Origin: Prauserella isguenensis
GTDB lineage: Bacteria; Actinomycetota; Actinomycetes; Mycobacteriales; Pseudonocardiaceae
Reading direction: 5' to 3'
DNA length: 64,000 bases
Assembly (NCBI RefSeq): GCF_014191605.1
Contig: NZ_JACHWU010000003.1
Span: 620,001 to 684,000 of the forward strand
The notes below the pieces were generated by a model. The model ran no database searches, was not told the DNA's origin, and saw only the letters and a program-made list of their open reading frames with translations. Below, one piece after another: positions 19,107 through 27,550 of this stretch; position 1 is the stretch's first letter, and each line of letters begins with the position of its first letter. The position numbers and the translations under genes were made by a program.

Positions 19107-20721
19107 AGCGGTCGCGCAGTTCCCGTTTGAGAATCTTGCCCGACGCGTTACGCGGCAGGTCGTCGACGAAGCGCACCTGCTTGGGCACCTTGAACGTTGC
19201 CAACCGGTCCTTGACCCACTGCGTCAGCTCGTCCTCCGCGGGCGCGCCGCCGCCCTTCGGGACCACCACGGCGGTGATGGCCTCGATCCACTTCTCGTCG
19301 GGCAGGCCGACCACGGCCACCTCGCCGACGTCCGGATGCGTGTACAGCGCGTCCTCGACCTCACGCGAGGCCACCATGACGCCGCCGGTGTTGATCACGT
19401 CCTTGATGCGGTCGACGACGAAGACGTAGCCCTCCTCGTCCAGCCGCACCAGATCACCCGAGTGGAACCAGCCGCCCGCGAAAACCTCCTCCGTCTCCTC
19501 CGGCTTGTCCCAGTAGCCGAGGCACAGCTGCGGCGACCGGTAGACGATCTCGCCCTCGCCGCCGGGAGGGACGTCGCCTCCCTCGGCGTCGACGACCCGC
19601 GCCTCGACGAACAGTGCGGGACGGCCCGCGGACTCGGGTCGGGTCTCGTGGTCCTCGGGACGCAGCACGGTCGCCAGCGGGCCGATCTCCGACTGGCCGA
19701 AGCAGTTGTAGAACCCGAGTTCCGGCAGCTTCTCGCGGAGCCGCTGCAGGATCGGACCCGGCATGATGGACGCGCCGTAGTACGCCTTGCGCAGCGCGGA
19801 GAGGTCACGGGCGCCGAAGTCCGCGTGGTTGGCGATCGCCACCCACAGGGTCGGCGCGGCGAAGAACGCACCGTGCCGGTCGTCGGCCATGCGGCGGAGC
19901 ACATCGGCCGGGTCGGGGGTTTCGACGATCGTGTTGGTGGCACCGACCGCCAACCACGGCATGAGGAACACGTGCATCTGCGCCGAGTGGTACAGCGGCA
20001 TGACGTGCAGCGGATCGTCGTCGGCCGCGAGGTCCAGGTCGACGATGCACGAGAGGTACTCGTGCACGAGGGCGCGGTGCGTCATCATCGCGCCCTTGGG
20101 CTTCGACGTCGTACCGGACGTGTAGAGCAGCTGGGCGAGGTCGGTGTCCGCGACCGGGGTGTCGAGCACCGCGTCGAGGTCTGCGCCGTCTCCGGTGCTC
20201 GCCACCGCCAACAGCGAGTCGTCCGGGGTGTCCCGCAGCGGCAGGATGCGCTCGACGGGCAGGTCGAGGGCGTCCAGGTTGCCTCGCAGTGCCGGGTCGG
20301 TCAGCACGACGCGACTGCCGGACTGGGTGATCAGGTACGCGAGCTCGTCACCGGTGAGGTTGTAGTTGACGGGCACGTGGACCAGTCCCGCGCGGGCACA
20401 CGCGAGGAACCCGATGAGGAAGGCGTCGGAGTTCTTGCCGTAGGCGGCGACGCGGTCGCCGTGGTGCAGGCCCAGCGAGAGCAGGTACGCGGCGGCGCGG
20501 CTCACGGCGGCGTCCAGCTCGGCGTATGTCCACGTTCGGTCGGCGAAGCGGATCGCCACCCGATGCGGCGTCCGCGAGGCACTGCGCCGCGGGATGTCGG
20601 CGATCGTGCTGGACCGAAGCGCGCTCGAGGCGGCGCCGGTGGAGGCGCCGACCGGGGCCGCGGACGAGGTGGCGCTTCCGGACGTGGCACCGCCGGCCGT
20701 GGTGGACCCTGCGTTCGACAT
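19096..20721 (-). CDS. Acyl-CoA synthetase (AMP-forming fatty-acid CoA ligase)
   Basis: This 541-residue member of the ANL superfamily activates a carboxylic acid to acyl-AMP and then acyl-CoA. The P-loop motif YTSGTTSKPKGA is near residue 198. Then come GQSEIGPL, the hinge YVFVVDRIKDVINTGG and the catalytic lysine motif PRNASGKILKREL near the C-terminus. The first 45 residues are Ser/Ala/Gly-rich and atypical. ATG 20721 follows GGAGGAG at ideal spacing, although the frame is open into the repeat region upstream. The acid substrate is not evident. Confidence 0.92.
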   Translation of the reverse strand: MSNAGSTTAGGATSGSATSSAAPVGASTGAASSALRSSTIADIPRRSASRTPHRVAIRFADRTWTYAELDAAVSRAAAYLLSLGLHHGDRVAAYGKNSDAFLIGFLACARAGLVHVPVNYNLTGDELAYLITQSGSRVVLTDPALRGNLDALDLPVERILPLRDTPDDSLLAVASTGDGADLDAVLDTPVADTDLAQLLYTSGTTSKPKGAMMTHRALVHEYLSCIVDLDLAADDDPLHVMPLYHSAQMHVFLMPWLAVGATNTIVETPDPADVLRRMADDRHGAFFAAPTLWVAIANHADFGARDLSALRKAYYGASIMPGPILQRLREKLPELGFYNCFGQSEIGPLATVLRPEDHETRPESAGRPALFVEARVVDAEGGDVPPGGEGEIVYRSPQLCLGYWDKPEETEEVFAGGWFHSGDLVRLDEEGYVFVVDRIKDVINTGGVMVASREVEDALYTHPDVGEVAVVGLPDEKWIEAITAVVVPKGGGAPAEDELTQWVKDRLATFKVPKQVRFVDDLPRNASGKILKRELRDRFSG

Positions 20722-20828
20722 TGAGCTCCTCCGTGATCGCGACGCGTTCGACCGTGCGTCGTGAACGCGATCCTCCCCCAGCCGAATGAACCGTTCAACA
20801 CCCCCACGCCTGCACCCAGCCGCGGGCC

Positions 20829-21038
20829 GTGTTGCAGGCTCCGGGGGCCTTGTTGCGGGTACCAGGGATCGTGTTGCGAGTTCCGGTGGCTGTGTTGCGG
20901 GTACCAGGGGTCGTGTTGCGAGTTCCGGTGGCTGTGTTGCAGGTTCCAGGGGTCGTGTTGCGAGTTCCGGGGGCTGTGTTGCAGATTCCAGGGGTCGTGT
21001 TGCGAGTTCCGGGGGCTGTGTTGCGGGTTCCGGGTACC
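20829..21038 (+). repeat. Main GTGTTGC 21-bp-period array, ten units
   Basis: GTGTTGC heads start at 20829, 20850 (TTGTTGC), 20871, 20892, 20913, 20934, 20955, 20976, 20997 and 21018, exactly 21 bp apart. The rest of the unit is about GNGTTCCNGGGGNC. Alternate units are more alike (one reads GAGTTCCGG, the next GGGTACCAGG or AGATTCCAGG), giving a 42-bp higher-order period in part of the array. Confidence 0.95.
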
Positions 21039-21187
21039 GGCGGCGGAGATGGCAAGTCTGGCTGTTGCGATGTTTGACTCCGACCGACCCGGCGACGCTG
21101 CCCACGACATGCCGCCTCACGCCCCGAAACCGCGTGGCCCCAAGCCCGACTGATTCCGGGACGGGTTCGGCGGCTGCGCTCGAAGGA

Positions 21188-21295
21188 GCAACACGGCACC
21201 GTGTCAATGCGGGGTGGTGGCCGGGCACAACACGGCCCCCGCAAAGGCAACACGGCCCCCGCAAAGCGCAACACGGCCTCCGGAGGGCGCAACAC
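21188..21295 (-). repeat. Opposed GTGTTGC 21-bp-period array, about five units
   Basis: On the plus strand GCAACAC occurs at 21188, 21227 (variant ACAACAC), 21247, 21268 and 21289. The last three are 21 bp apart, with GGCCCCCGCAAAG-like linkers. It points toward the ten-unit array, so the two face each other across about 150 bp. Confidence 0.85.
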
Positions 21296-21360
21296 GGCCG
21301 CCGGGGGCACGTGCGTCCGGGTGCAGGACATGCGCGTAGGACGGGTTGCGCCTAGGAAGG

Positions 21361-22452
21361 TTACGCCGTGGCGGCGATCTTCGCGCTGCCGAGGACGACG
21401 TCTCCCGCCTCGGCGTCGGGTCGGTAGAGGACGGCGACCTGCCCCGGCGCGACGCCCGTGAGCGGTTCGCGCAGCGACATGCGCACCGCGTCGCCGTCGA
21501 CCTCCGCCACGGCCGGGGCCATGCCGCCGTGCGCGCGTACCTGTACGACGCACTCGGTCGGGCCGGACAGCGGCTGCTCCGACGGCCAGATCGCGCGGTC
21601 GGCGTCGATCGTGGACACGGAGAGCTCCTCCGAGGAACCGACCTTCACGGTCCCGGAGACCGGTTCGAGCGAGAGCACGTACCGCGGCTTGCCGTCGGCC
21701 GCGGGCGCGTCGATGCCGAGGCCCTTGCGCTGGCCGACCGTGAAGCCGTGAACCCCCGTGTGCTGTCCGAGCACGGCACCGGTCTCGGCGTCGACGAGGT
21801 CGCCGGGACGCTCGCCGAGCCGGTTCTCGAGGAACTTCTTCGTGTCGCCGTCGGGGATGAAGCAGATGTCGTGGCTGTCGGGCTTCTCGGCGACGGCGAG
21901 GCCCCGATCGGCCGCCTCCTCACGCACGTCGGGCTTGCGCGAACCGCCGAGCGGGAACATGGCGTGCCGCAGCTGCTCCGGTGTCAGCGACGCCAGCACG
22001 TACGACTGGTCCTTGTGGTCGTCGGCGCTGCGGCGCAGTTCCGGCACGCCGCCGGAAACGGACAGCCGGGCGTAGTGCCCGGTGCACACCGCGTCGAAGC
22101 CGAGCGCGATCGCCTTCTCCAGCAGCGCTTCGAACTTGATCTTCTCGTTGCAGGTCACGCACGGGTTGGGGGTCCGGCCCGCCGCGTACTCGCCGACGAA
22201 GGTCTCCACGACCTCCTCGGTGAACCGCTCGGCGAAGTCCCACACGTAGAACGGGATGCCGAGGATGTCGGCGGCCCGCCGGGCGTCGCGGGAGTCCTCG
22301 ATGGTGCAGCACCCGCGCGCGCCGGTGCGCAGCGTGCCGGGCTTCGCCGACAACGCCAGGTGCACACCCGTCACGTCGTGTCCGGCCTCGACGGCACGCG
22401 CCGCCGCCACCGCCGAGTCCACGCCCCCGCTCATCGCGGCCAGTACGCGCAT
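21361..22452 (-). CDS. mnmA: tRNA-specific 2-thiouridylase MnmA
   Basis: This 363-residue enzyme thiolates U34 of Lys, Glu and Gln tRNAs. The PP-loop SGGVDSAV is at residues 8-15. The catalytic cysteines are in [12 protein letters not shown] and CFIPDGD, and GHYARL and VGQRKGLGI are family blocks. The stop of the upstream cysteine desulfurase gene lies 4 bp from its start, so the sulfur donor and the thiolase are cotranscribed. Confidence 0.97.
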   Translation of the reverse strand: MRVLAAMSGGVDSAVAAARAVEAGHDVTGVHLALSAKPGTLRTGARGCCTIEDSRDARRAADILGIPFYVWDFAERFTEEVVETFVGEYAAGRTPNPCVTCNEKIKFEALLEKAIALGFDAVCTGHYARLSVSGGVPELRRSADDHKDQSYVLASLTPEQLRHAMFPLGGSRKPDVREEAADRGLAVAEKPDSHDICFIPDGDTKKFLENRLGERPGDLVDAETGAVLGQHTGVHGFTVGQRKGLGIDAPAADGKPRYVLSLEPVSGTVKVGSSEELSVSTIDADRAIWPSEQPLSGPTECVVQVRAHGGMAPAVAEVDGDAVRMSLREPLTGVAPGQVAVLYRPDAEAGDVVLGSAKIAATA

Positions 22453-22456
22453 CGGC

Positions 22457-23656
22457 TCATGCCTCCTGCTTCTGCTTGCGCATGCCGGCGAGACCCGCCT
22501 GGCGTGCCCTGTCGACGGCGCCGCGGAGTTCCCGCGCCAGCGCGTCGACGTCGTCCCTGGTGGATGTGTGGCCCAGCGAGAACCGCAGCGAACCGCGGGC
22601 CGCCGTCTCGTCGGCGCCCATCGCGGTGAGCACGTGGCTCGGTTCGGCCACGCCGGCGGTGCACGCCGAGCCGGTGGAGCACTCGATGCCCTTCGCGTCG
22701 AGCAACATCAACAGGCTGTCACCCGCGCAGCCGGGGAACGTGAAGTGCGCGATGCCGGGCAGCCGATCCGGCGAGTCGCCCGGAAGGCCGTTCAGCACGG
22801 CATCCGGCACCTCGGCGCGCACGGCGGCGATCAGCTCGTCGCGGAGCTTGATCATCCGGTCGGTGGACTCGCGGTGGCTCTCGACCGAGACCCGCACGGC
22901 CGTGGCGAACGCGTGGATGCCGGGCACGTCGAGTGTACCGGAGCGCACCTCACGCTCCTGCCCGCCGCCGTGCAACAGTGGCACGGCGGTCGTCGTCCGG
23001 TCCAGCAGCAGCGCGCCGACCCCGTAGGGCCCGCCGATCTTGTGGCCGGTGAGCGTCAGCGCCTGCGCGCCCGAGGCCGCGAACCCGACGTCCACGCCGC
23101 CGACGGCCTGTACCGCGTCGGTGTGGAGCGGGACGTCGTACTCGGCGCAGACGGCCGCGAGTTCGGGGACCGGGTTGACGGTGCCCACCTCGTTGTTCGC
23201 CCACATGACGGTCGCGAGCGCGATGTCGTCGTGACCCTGTTCGAAGGCGGCGCGCACCGTGTCCGGGCACACCCGGCCGTGCTCGTCGACCTCGAGCCAC
23301 GTCAGCTCGGCGCCCTCGTGGTCGGCCAGCCAGTGGACGGCGTCGAGCACGGCGTGGTGTTCGACGGCGCTGACCAGGATCCGCCTGCGTGCGGGGTCGG
23401 CGTCCCTGCGCGCCCAGAACGTGCCCTTGACGGCGAGGTTGTCGCTCTCCGTCCCGCCGCCGGTGAAGATCACCTCGGATGGGCGGGCGTCCAGCGCCTC
23501 GGCCACCACCTCCCTGGCCTCCTCGACGACGCGTCGTGCCCGGCGCCCCGAGGAATGCAACGATGACGCGTTGCCCACGGTGGACATCGCGTCACTCATC
23601 GCCGCAATGGCGTCCGGCAACATGGGGGTGGTCGCCGCATGGTCGAGGTAGGTCAT
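22457..23656 (-). CDS. Cysteine desulfurase (NifS/IscS family)
   Basis: This 399-residue PLP enzyme releases sulfur from cysteine to an active-site persulfide. It has YLDHAATTP at the start, HTDAVQAVG, the PLP lysine in [11 protein letters not shown] and the catalytic cysteine in [10 protein letters not shown]. The mnmA gene follows after 4 bp, so its main role is probably sulfur supply for tRNA thiolation; Fe-S assembly is also possible. Confidence 0.96.
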   Translation of the reverse strand: MTYLDHAATTPMLPDAIAAMSDAMSTVGNASSLHSSGRRARRVVEEAREVVAEALDARPSEVIFTGGGTESDNLAVKGTFWARRDADPARRRILVSAVEHHAVLDAVHWLADHEGAELTWLEVDEHGRVCPDTVRAAFEQGHDDIALATVMWANNEVGTVNPVPELAAVCAEYDVPLHTDAVQAVGGVDVGFAASGAQALTLTGHKIGGPYGVGALLLDRTTTAVPLLHGGGQEREVRSGTLDVPGIHAFATAVRVSVESHRESTDRMIKLRDELIAAVRAEVPDAVLNGLPGDSPDRLPGIAHFTFPGCAGDSLLMLLDAKGIECSTGSACTAGVAEPSHVLTAMGADETAARGSLRFSLGHTSTRDDVDALARELRGAVDRARQAGLAGMRKQKQEA

Positions 23657-23704
23657 CGCCTTTCCAGGGTAGTCGGACCGTCACGGCGAACGCTGCGGCA
23701 TCGC

Positions 23705-25081
23705 TCACTGGCCGCTGCCCTGCCGTCGCGCCCCCGCGAGCGCGCCGCCCACCGCGGCCAGCAGTGTCAGCGAGGCGGCGAGCACCACGATCGGCCAACC
23801 GGGCGCCGCCGCGGACCCGAGCACGCCGAGCAGCACCCCACCGAAGCCGATGACCAGCGCAGACGTCACCCAGTCGCCGAGCTGCATGGCCGAACTGGCG
23901 AACCCGCGCTCCGACTCGGCAGCGCGCCGCAGCATCAGGACCTGCACCGAGGGGAACGCCATGCCCATCCCGGCTCCGGCGACGACCGCCGCCGCGAACG
24001 CCACCCATCCGGGGCAGCCCGGCACCGCGACGCAGCCGAACAGCGCCACCCCGGCCCCGACCAGCACGAACCCCGCCCGTACCAGCCGGTCACGGTCCCA
24101 GCCCGGGAAGCGCCCCTGCACCGCGGACCCGACCGACCAGCTCAGCGCCGAGACGGTCAGCGGCAGGCCCGCGAGCGCGGGCCCGTAGCCGTGCACGCCG
24201 GACATCGTCAGCGGGAGGAACGCCTCCATCCCGGCGAACGTGCCTGCCAACAGCGCCCGCGAACGCACCAGCCCACCGAGCCCGCGCCGGTCGGTGAGTG
24301 TCCCTGCGGGCAACAGCCTGCGCAGCGCGAACCCGACCGCGGCCAGCCCCGCCGCGCCGTAGCCGAGCGACAGCGCCGACGGGTGCTGCGCGGCCCACGT
24401 CAGCGCAGCCACCCCCGCCGCGGCCGTGACGGCGGCGGGCACGCTCGCCACCCGTCCGCTCGGCGGTGGCCGATACGTCGCGATGCGGCGTGTCACCGGC
24501 ACCAGCAGCGCGAGCCCCACGAGGACGAGCGGCACCAGGCCGTGGAACACCCAGCGCCAGCCGACGGTGTCGGTGACCAGGCCGGCGACGGACGGTCCGA
24601 CCACGGCGGGCAGTACCCAGGCCGCCGCGTTGGCGGCGTAGATCACCGGACGTTCGGCGTCGGTGAACACGAGCGCGACCAGCAGCGACGTGGCGACCAG
24701 CACGGTTCCGGTGCCCAGGCCCTGCAGGAACCGTCCCGCCAGCAGCACGGCCATGTTCGGCGCGAACCCGGCCGCCAGCAGGCCGACGAGGAACACCACG
24801 GGACCGCCGAGCAACGACGGCACCGGGCCCCGGCGGTCGCACACGCGGCCGGACAGCACGGTCGCCACCACGCTGGCGACCAGGAACGCCGTGAACGGCC
24901 ACGAGTACAGCGCACCGCCGTCGAGGTCCGCGACCATCGTGGGCATAGCGGTCGCCACGCCGAGGTTCTCGAAGGCCATCAGCGTGACGAGCAGCAGCAC
25001 GCCCAGGGTGGTCGTCCGGTGTTCGGGGCTCCACAGCACGCTGCGCCGCGGACTCCGCGGTTCCGGCGCGGTCGTCGTCAT
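23705..25081 (-). CDS. MFS transporter, probable drug/proton antiporter
   Basis: This 458-residue major facilitator has about 14 hydrophobic segments, a pattern common in DHA2-type exporters. MFS features include GRVCDRRGPVPSLLGG between segments 2 and 3 and the motif GPSVAGLVTDTVGWRWVF (motif C-like). ATG 25081 is preferred over upstream starts because the cytoplasmic tail there is short and hydrophilic. No regulator or substrate gene accompanies it. Confidence 0.88.
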   Translation of the reverse strand: MTTTAPEPRSPRRSVLWSPEHRTTTLGVLLLVTLMAFENLGVATAMPTMVADLDGGALYSWPFTAFLVASVVATVLSGRVCDRRGPVPSLLGGPVVFLVGLLAAGFAPNMAVLLAGRFLQGLGTGTVLVATSLLVALVFTDAERPVIYAANAAAWVLPAVVGPSVAGLVTDTVGWRWVFHGLVPLVLVGLALLVPVTRRIATYRPPPSGRVASVPAAVTAAAGVAALTWAAQHPSALSLGYGAAGLAAVGFALRRLLPAGTLTDRRGLGGLVRSRALLAGTFAGMEAFLPLTMSGVHGYGPALAGLPLTVSALSWSVGSAVQGRFPGWDRDRLVRAGFVLVGAGVALFGCVAVPGCPGWVAFAAAVVAGAGMGMAFPSVQVLMLRRAAESERGFASSAMQLGDWVTSALVIGFGGVLLGVLGSAAAPGWPIVVLAASLTLLAAVGGALAGARRQGSGQ

Positions 25082-25204
25082 GCCGGCAACGATGCAACTT
25101 CGAGCGCACTGCAGGTCCAGCACCGATCTCCGGATCACGTCGACGCCGGGCCGGGATGGCGGAAACCGCTCCTACGGTGGCGCCGACCGTCGTAGCCTGC
25201 CACG

Positions 25205-26071
25205 GTGGACACCTTCCCCGTCGCCGCGGCGTGCGCCCGCGAAGGCATCACCGGCCTTCCGGTGAGCCCGTTGCCCACCGGTTCGCTGCCGGTCTTCGCG
25301 ATCGGCGACGCACTGGTCCTGAAGGGTTATCCCGCCGACGACGTCGACGAGGCGCTCACCGAGCTGGCGACCCTCAGGGCCGTCGACGGCAGGCTCGGCG
25401 TCGAGACGCCCCGCGTCGAGGGCGAGGGCGAGATCGACGAGTGGCGCTACATCGTGATGCGCCGACTGCCGGGTGTCGACGTCGCGACGGCCTGGCCTTC
25501 GATGTCCACATCGGACCGGGTGGGCCTGATGCGCGAGCTCGGCGGTCTGCTGGCACAGCTCCACGCCGTCCCGCCGCCGGACCTGTGGCCCGCGGACTGG
25601 TCGCGGTTCCTGGCCGACCGCCGCGGTGGGGTGATGGCACACCAGGGCGGCCTCGGCCTCGCCGGGTGGTGGCGCGAGCAGATCCCCGCCTTCCTGGACT
25701 CGGTCGATCTCGGCGAGCCCGAACCGGTGCTGCTCCACACCGAGGTCATGCCCGAGCACGTGTTCGTCGACCCGGACACGTTCGTGCCCACGGGACTGCT
25801 CGACTTCGAACCCGCGATGCAGGGCGCACCGGAGTACGAGTTCTCGTCGGTCGGCGTGTTCCTCACGGCGGGCGACACGGGCCTGCTGCGGGAGCTGCTG
25901 CTCGGTTACGGCTACGCCGGGACCGAACTCGACGAGGACCTGGCGCGCAGGCTGCTGGCCTACACGCTGCTGCACCGGTATTCGAACCTGTCGACGTACC
26001 TGCGGCTCCTGCCCGCCCCGGACGACCCCACACTGCCGTCACTCGCCCGCCGCTGGTTCCTGCCCACCTGA
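25205..26071 (+). CDS. APH-like phosphotransferase family protein with altered catalytic loop
   Basis: This 288-residue protein has the aminoglycoside phosphotransferase fold: GDALVLKGYP (nucleotide lysine) and IVMRRLPGVD, then a catalytic loop at about residue 178 and GLLDFEPA (metal Asp). The loop reads HTEVMPEHVFVD where active kinases have H-x-D-x-x-x-x-N, so the catalytic Asp is Glu and the Asn is His. It may be a distinct subfamily or inactive. The substrate is unknown and resistance should not be assumed. The GTG start follows a 123-bp gap. Confidence 0.75.
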   Translation: MDTFPVAAACAREGITGLPVSPLPTGSLPVFAIGDALVLKGYPADDVDEALTELATLRAVDGRLGVETPRVEGEGEIDEWRYIVMRRLPGVDVATAWPSMSTSDRVGLMRELGGLLAQLHAVPPPDLWPADWSRFLADRRGGVMAHQGGLGLAGWWREQIPAFLDSVDLGEPEPVLLHTEVMPEHVFVDPDTFVPTGLLDFEPAMQGAPEYEFSSVGVFLTAGDTGLLRELLLGYGYAGTELDEDLARRLLAYTLLHRYSNLSTYLRLLPAPDDPTLPSLARRWFLPT

Positions 26072-26226
26072 GCGGCGAGCCGGCCCCTCGGGGAACCGGT
26101 CATCACGCGAACGGCTGATGCCGACTCAGCGGTTGATCAGCGAGTGCGGGGAGTGCGAGGCTCGGATCCGTCCGCAACGGAGCGCGACGCGGCGGTCGGC
26201 CGCGCGACGACACCTGGAGCTCGCCG

Positions 26227-27525
26227 ATGACATCCGGTTCGCCGAAGACCCAGTACCTGAACGAGACCGTGTTCACCTGGGGTGCGACGCCGCTGAAGTT
26301 CGGCGCGGGCGCGGTCGACGAGATCGGCTGGGACCTCGCGCAGCTGGGCGCGCAGCGCGTGCTGATCGTCACCGACCCGGACGTCGCCGCCACCGGCGTG
26401 CCGCAACGCGTCGCCGACGCGGCGAAGGCGGGCGGACTGACCGTCGAGATCTACGACCGCGTGCACGTCGAGCCGACCGACCGGAGCATCCGCGACGCGA
26501 TCGACTTCGCGAGCGAGTCCACGTGGGACGGGTTCATCGGCGTCGGCGGCGGTTCGTCCATCGACACGGCCAAGGCGGTCAACCTCTTCACGACGTACCC
26601 GGCGGACCTCTACGACTACGTCAACAAGCCGATCGGCCAGGGCAAGGCACCCGACGGCCCGCTGAAACCGCTCGTCGCGGTCCCGACCACAGCGGGCACC
26701 GGTTCGGAGACGACGCCGGTGTGCGTCATGGACTTCCTCGACCTGCAGGTCAAGTCCGGTATCAGCCACGCCCACCTGCGGCCGAACCTCGCCGTGATCG
26801 ACCCGCTGCTGACCCTGTCCATGCCGCCGGAGGTCACCGCGGCCAGCGGGATGGACGTGCTGTGTCACGCTCTCGAGTCCTACACCGCGCGCCCGTTCCA
26901 CTCGTTCCCGCGGCACGAGCCGGAGACGCGCGTGGCCTACAACGGCTCGAACCCCATCTCGGACGCCTGGACCGAGCAGGCACTGCAGTTGCTGGCGCGG
27001 TCGTTCCGCAAGGCCGTCCTCAACGGCGGCGACCTCGACGCCCGCACCGACATGATGCTCGCCGCGACGTTCGCGGGCATGGGGTTCGGCAATGCGGGCG
27101 TGCACGTGCCGCACGCGTGCGCCTATCCGATCGCGGGCCGCGTGCGCGAGTACCGGCCGGCCAACTATCCGCAGGAGCTCGCGCTCGTGCCGCACGGTGA
27201 GTCCGTGTCGCTGACGGCACCGGCCGCGTTCCGCTTCACCTTCCCGACCGACCCGGGCAAGCACCTGCGGGCCGCCGACATCCTCGACCCGCGCGCACAG
27301 CGGACCACCCCGGACGACCGCGAGCGACTGCCCGCGGCACTGACGTCGCTGATGCGCGACATCGGCATCCCCAACGGGCTCGCCGGCGTCGGCTACGGCC
27401 GCTCCGACATCGGCGCGCTCGTGGAGGGCACGATGCAGCAGCAGCGACTGCTGGCCGTCGCGCCCCGCACGGTGCGCGAGGAGGACGTCGAGGCCGTTCT
27501 CACCGAGTCGCTCGAGAACTGGTGA
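26227..27525 (+). CDS. Hydroxyacid-oxoacid transhydrogenase (iron-type ADH)
   Basis: This 432-residue group III iron-dependent dehydrogenase is closest in layout to ADHFE1. It would oxidise 4-hydroxybutyrate to succinate semialdehyde while reducing 2-oxoglutarate to D-2-hydroxyglutarate. Nucleotide motif GVGGGSSIDTAKAVN and PTTAGTGSETT are present; metal ligands are likely in DVLCHALESYTARPFH and GVHVPHACAYP. The following gene encodes a D-2-hydroxyglutarate dehydrogenase-like protein after 25 bp, which supports the assignment. Confidence 0.85.
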   Translation: MTSGSPKTQYLNETVFTWGATPLKFGAGAVDEIGWDLAQLGAQRVLIVTDPDVAATGVPQRVADAAKAGGLTVEIYDRVHVEPTDRSIRDAIDFASESTWDGFIGVGGGSSIDTAKAVNLFTTYPADLYDYVNKPIGQGKAPDGPLKPLVAVPTTAGTGSETTPVCVMDFLDLQVKSGISHAHLRPNLAVIDPLLTLSMPPEVTAASGMDVLCHALESYTARPFHSFPRHEPETRVAYNGSNPISDAWTEQALQLLARSFRKAVLNGGDLDARTDMMLAATFAGMGFGNAGVHVPHACAYPIAGRVREYRPANYPQELALVPHGESVSLTAPAAFRFTFPTDPGKHLRAADILDPRAQRTTPDDRERLPAALTSLMRDIGIPNGLAGVGYGRSDIGALVEGTMQQQRLLAVAPRTVREEDVEAVLTESLENW

Positions 27526-27550
27526 TGCCGCGACGCCTACGGTGGGCGCC

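Larger units (their letters stand above)
20722..21360. other. 639-bp non-coding gap holding two opposed repeat arrays
   Basis: No gene is supported between the acyl-CoA ligase start and the mnmA stop. The gap contains a ten-unit 21-bp array (20829-21038) and a five-unit array of opposite orientation (21188-21295), separated by about 150 bp of unrelated sequence. Several long open frames cross it only because 21 is a multiple of three. Confidence 0.8.

Noticed and set aside
20829-21038. CRISPR array
   Set aside because: Units are 21 bp with no unique spacers and there are no cas genes.
20786-21355. Open frames over the 21-bp arrays giving heptapeptide repeats
   Set aside because: The period is a multiple of three, so all frames stay open; no start with SD, no conserved product, and reading differs on both strands.
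23479-25195. Long plus-strand frames opposite the MFS transporter and cysteine desulfurase
   Set aside because: Antisense to clear genes and without protein features.
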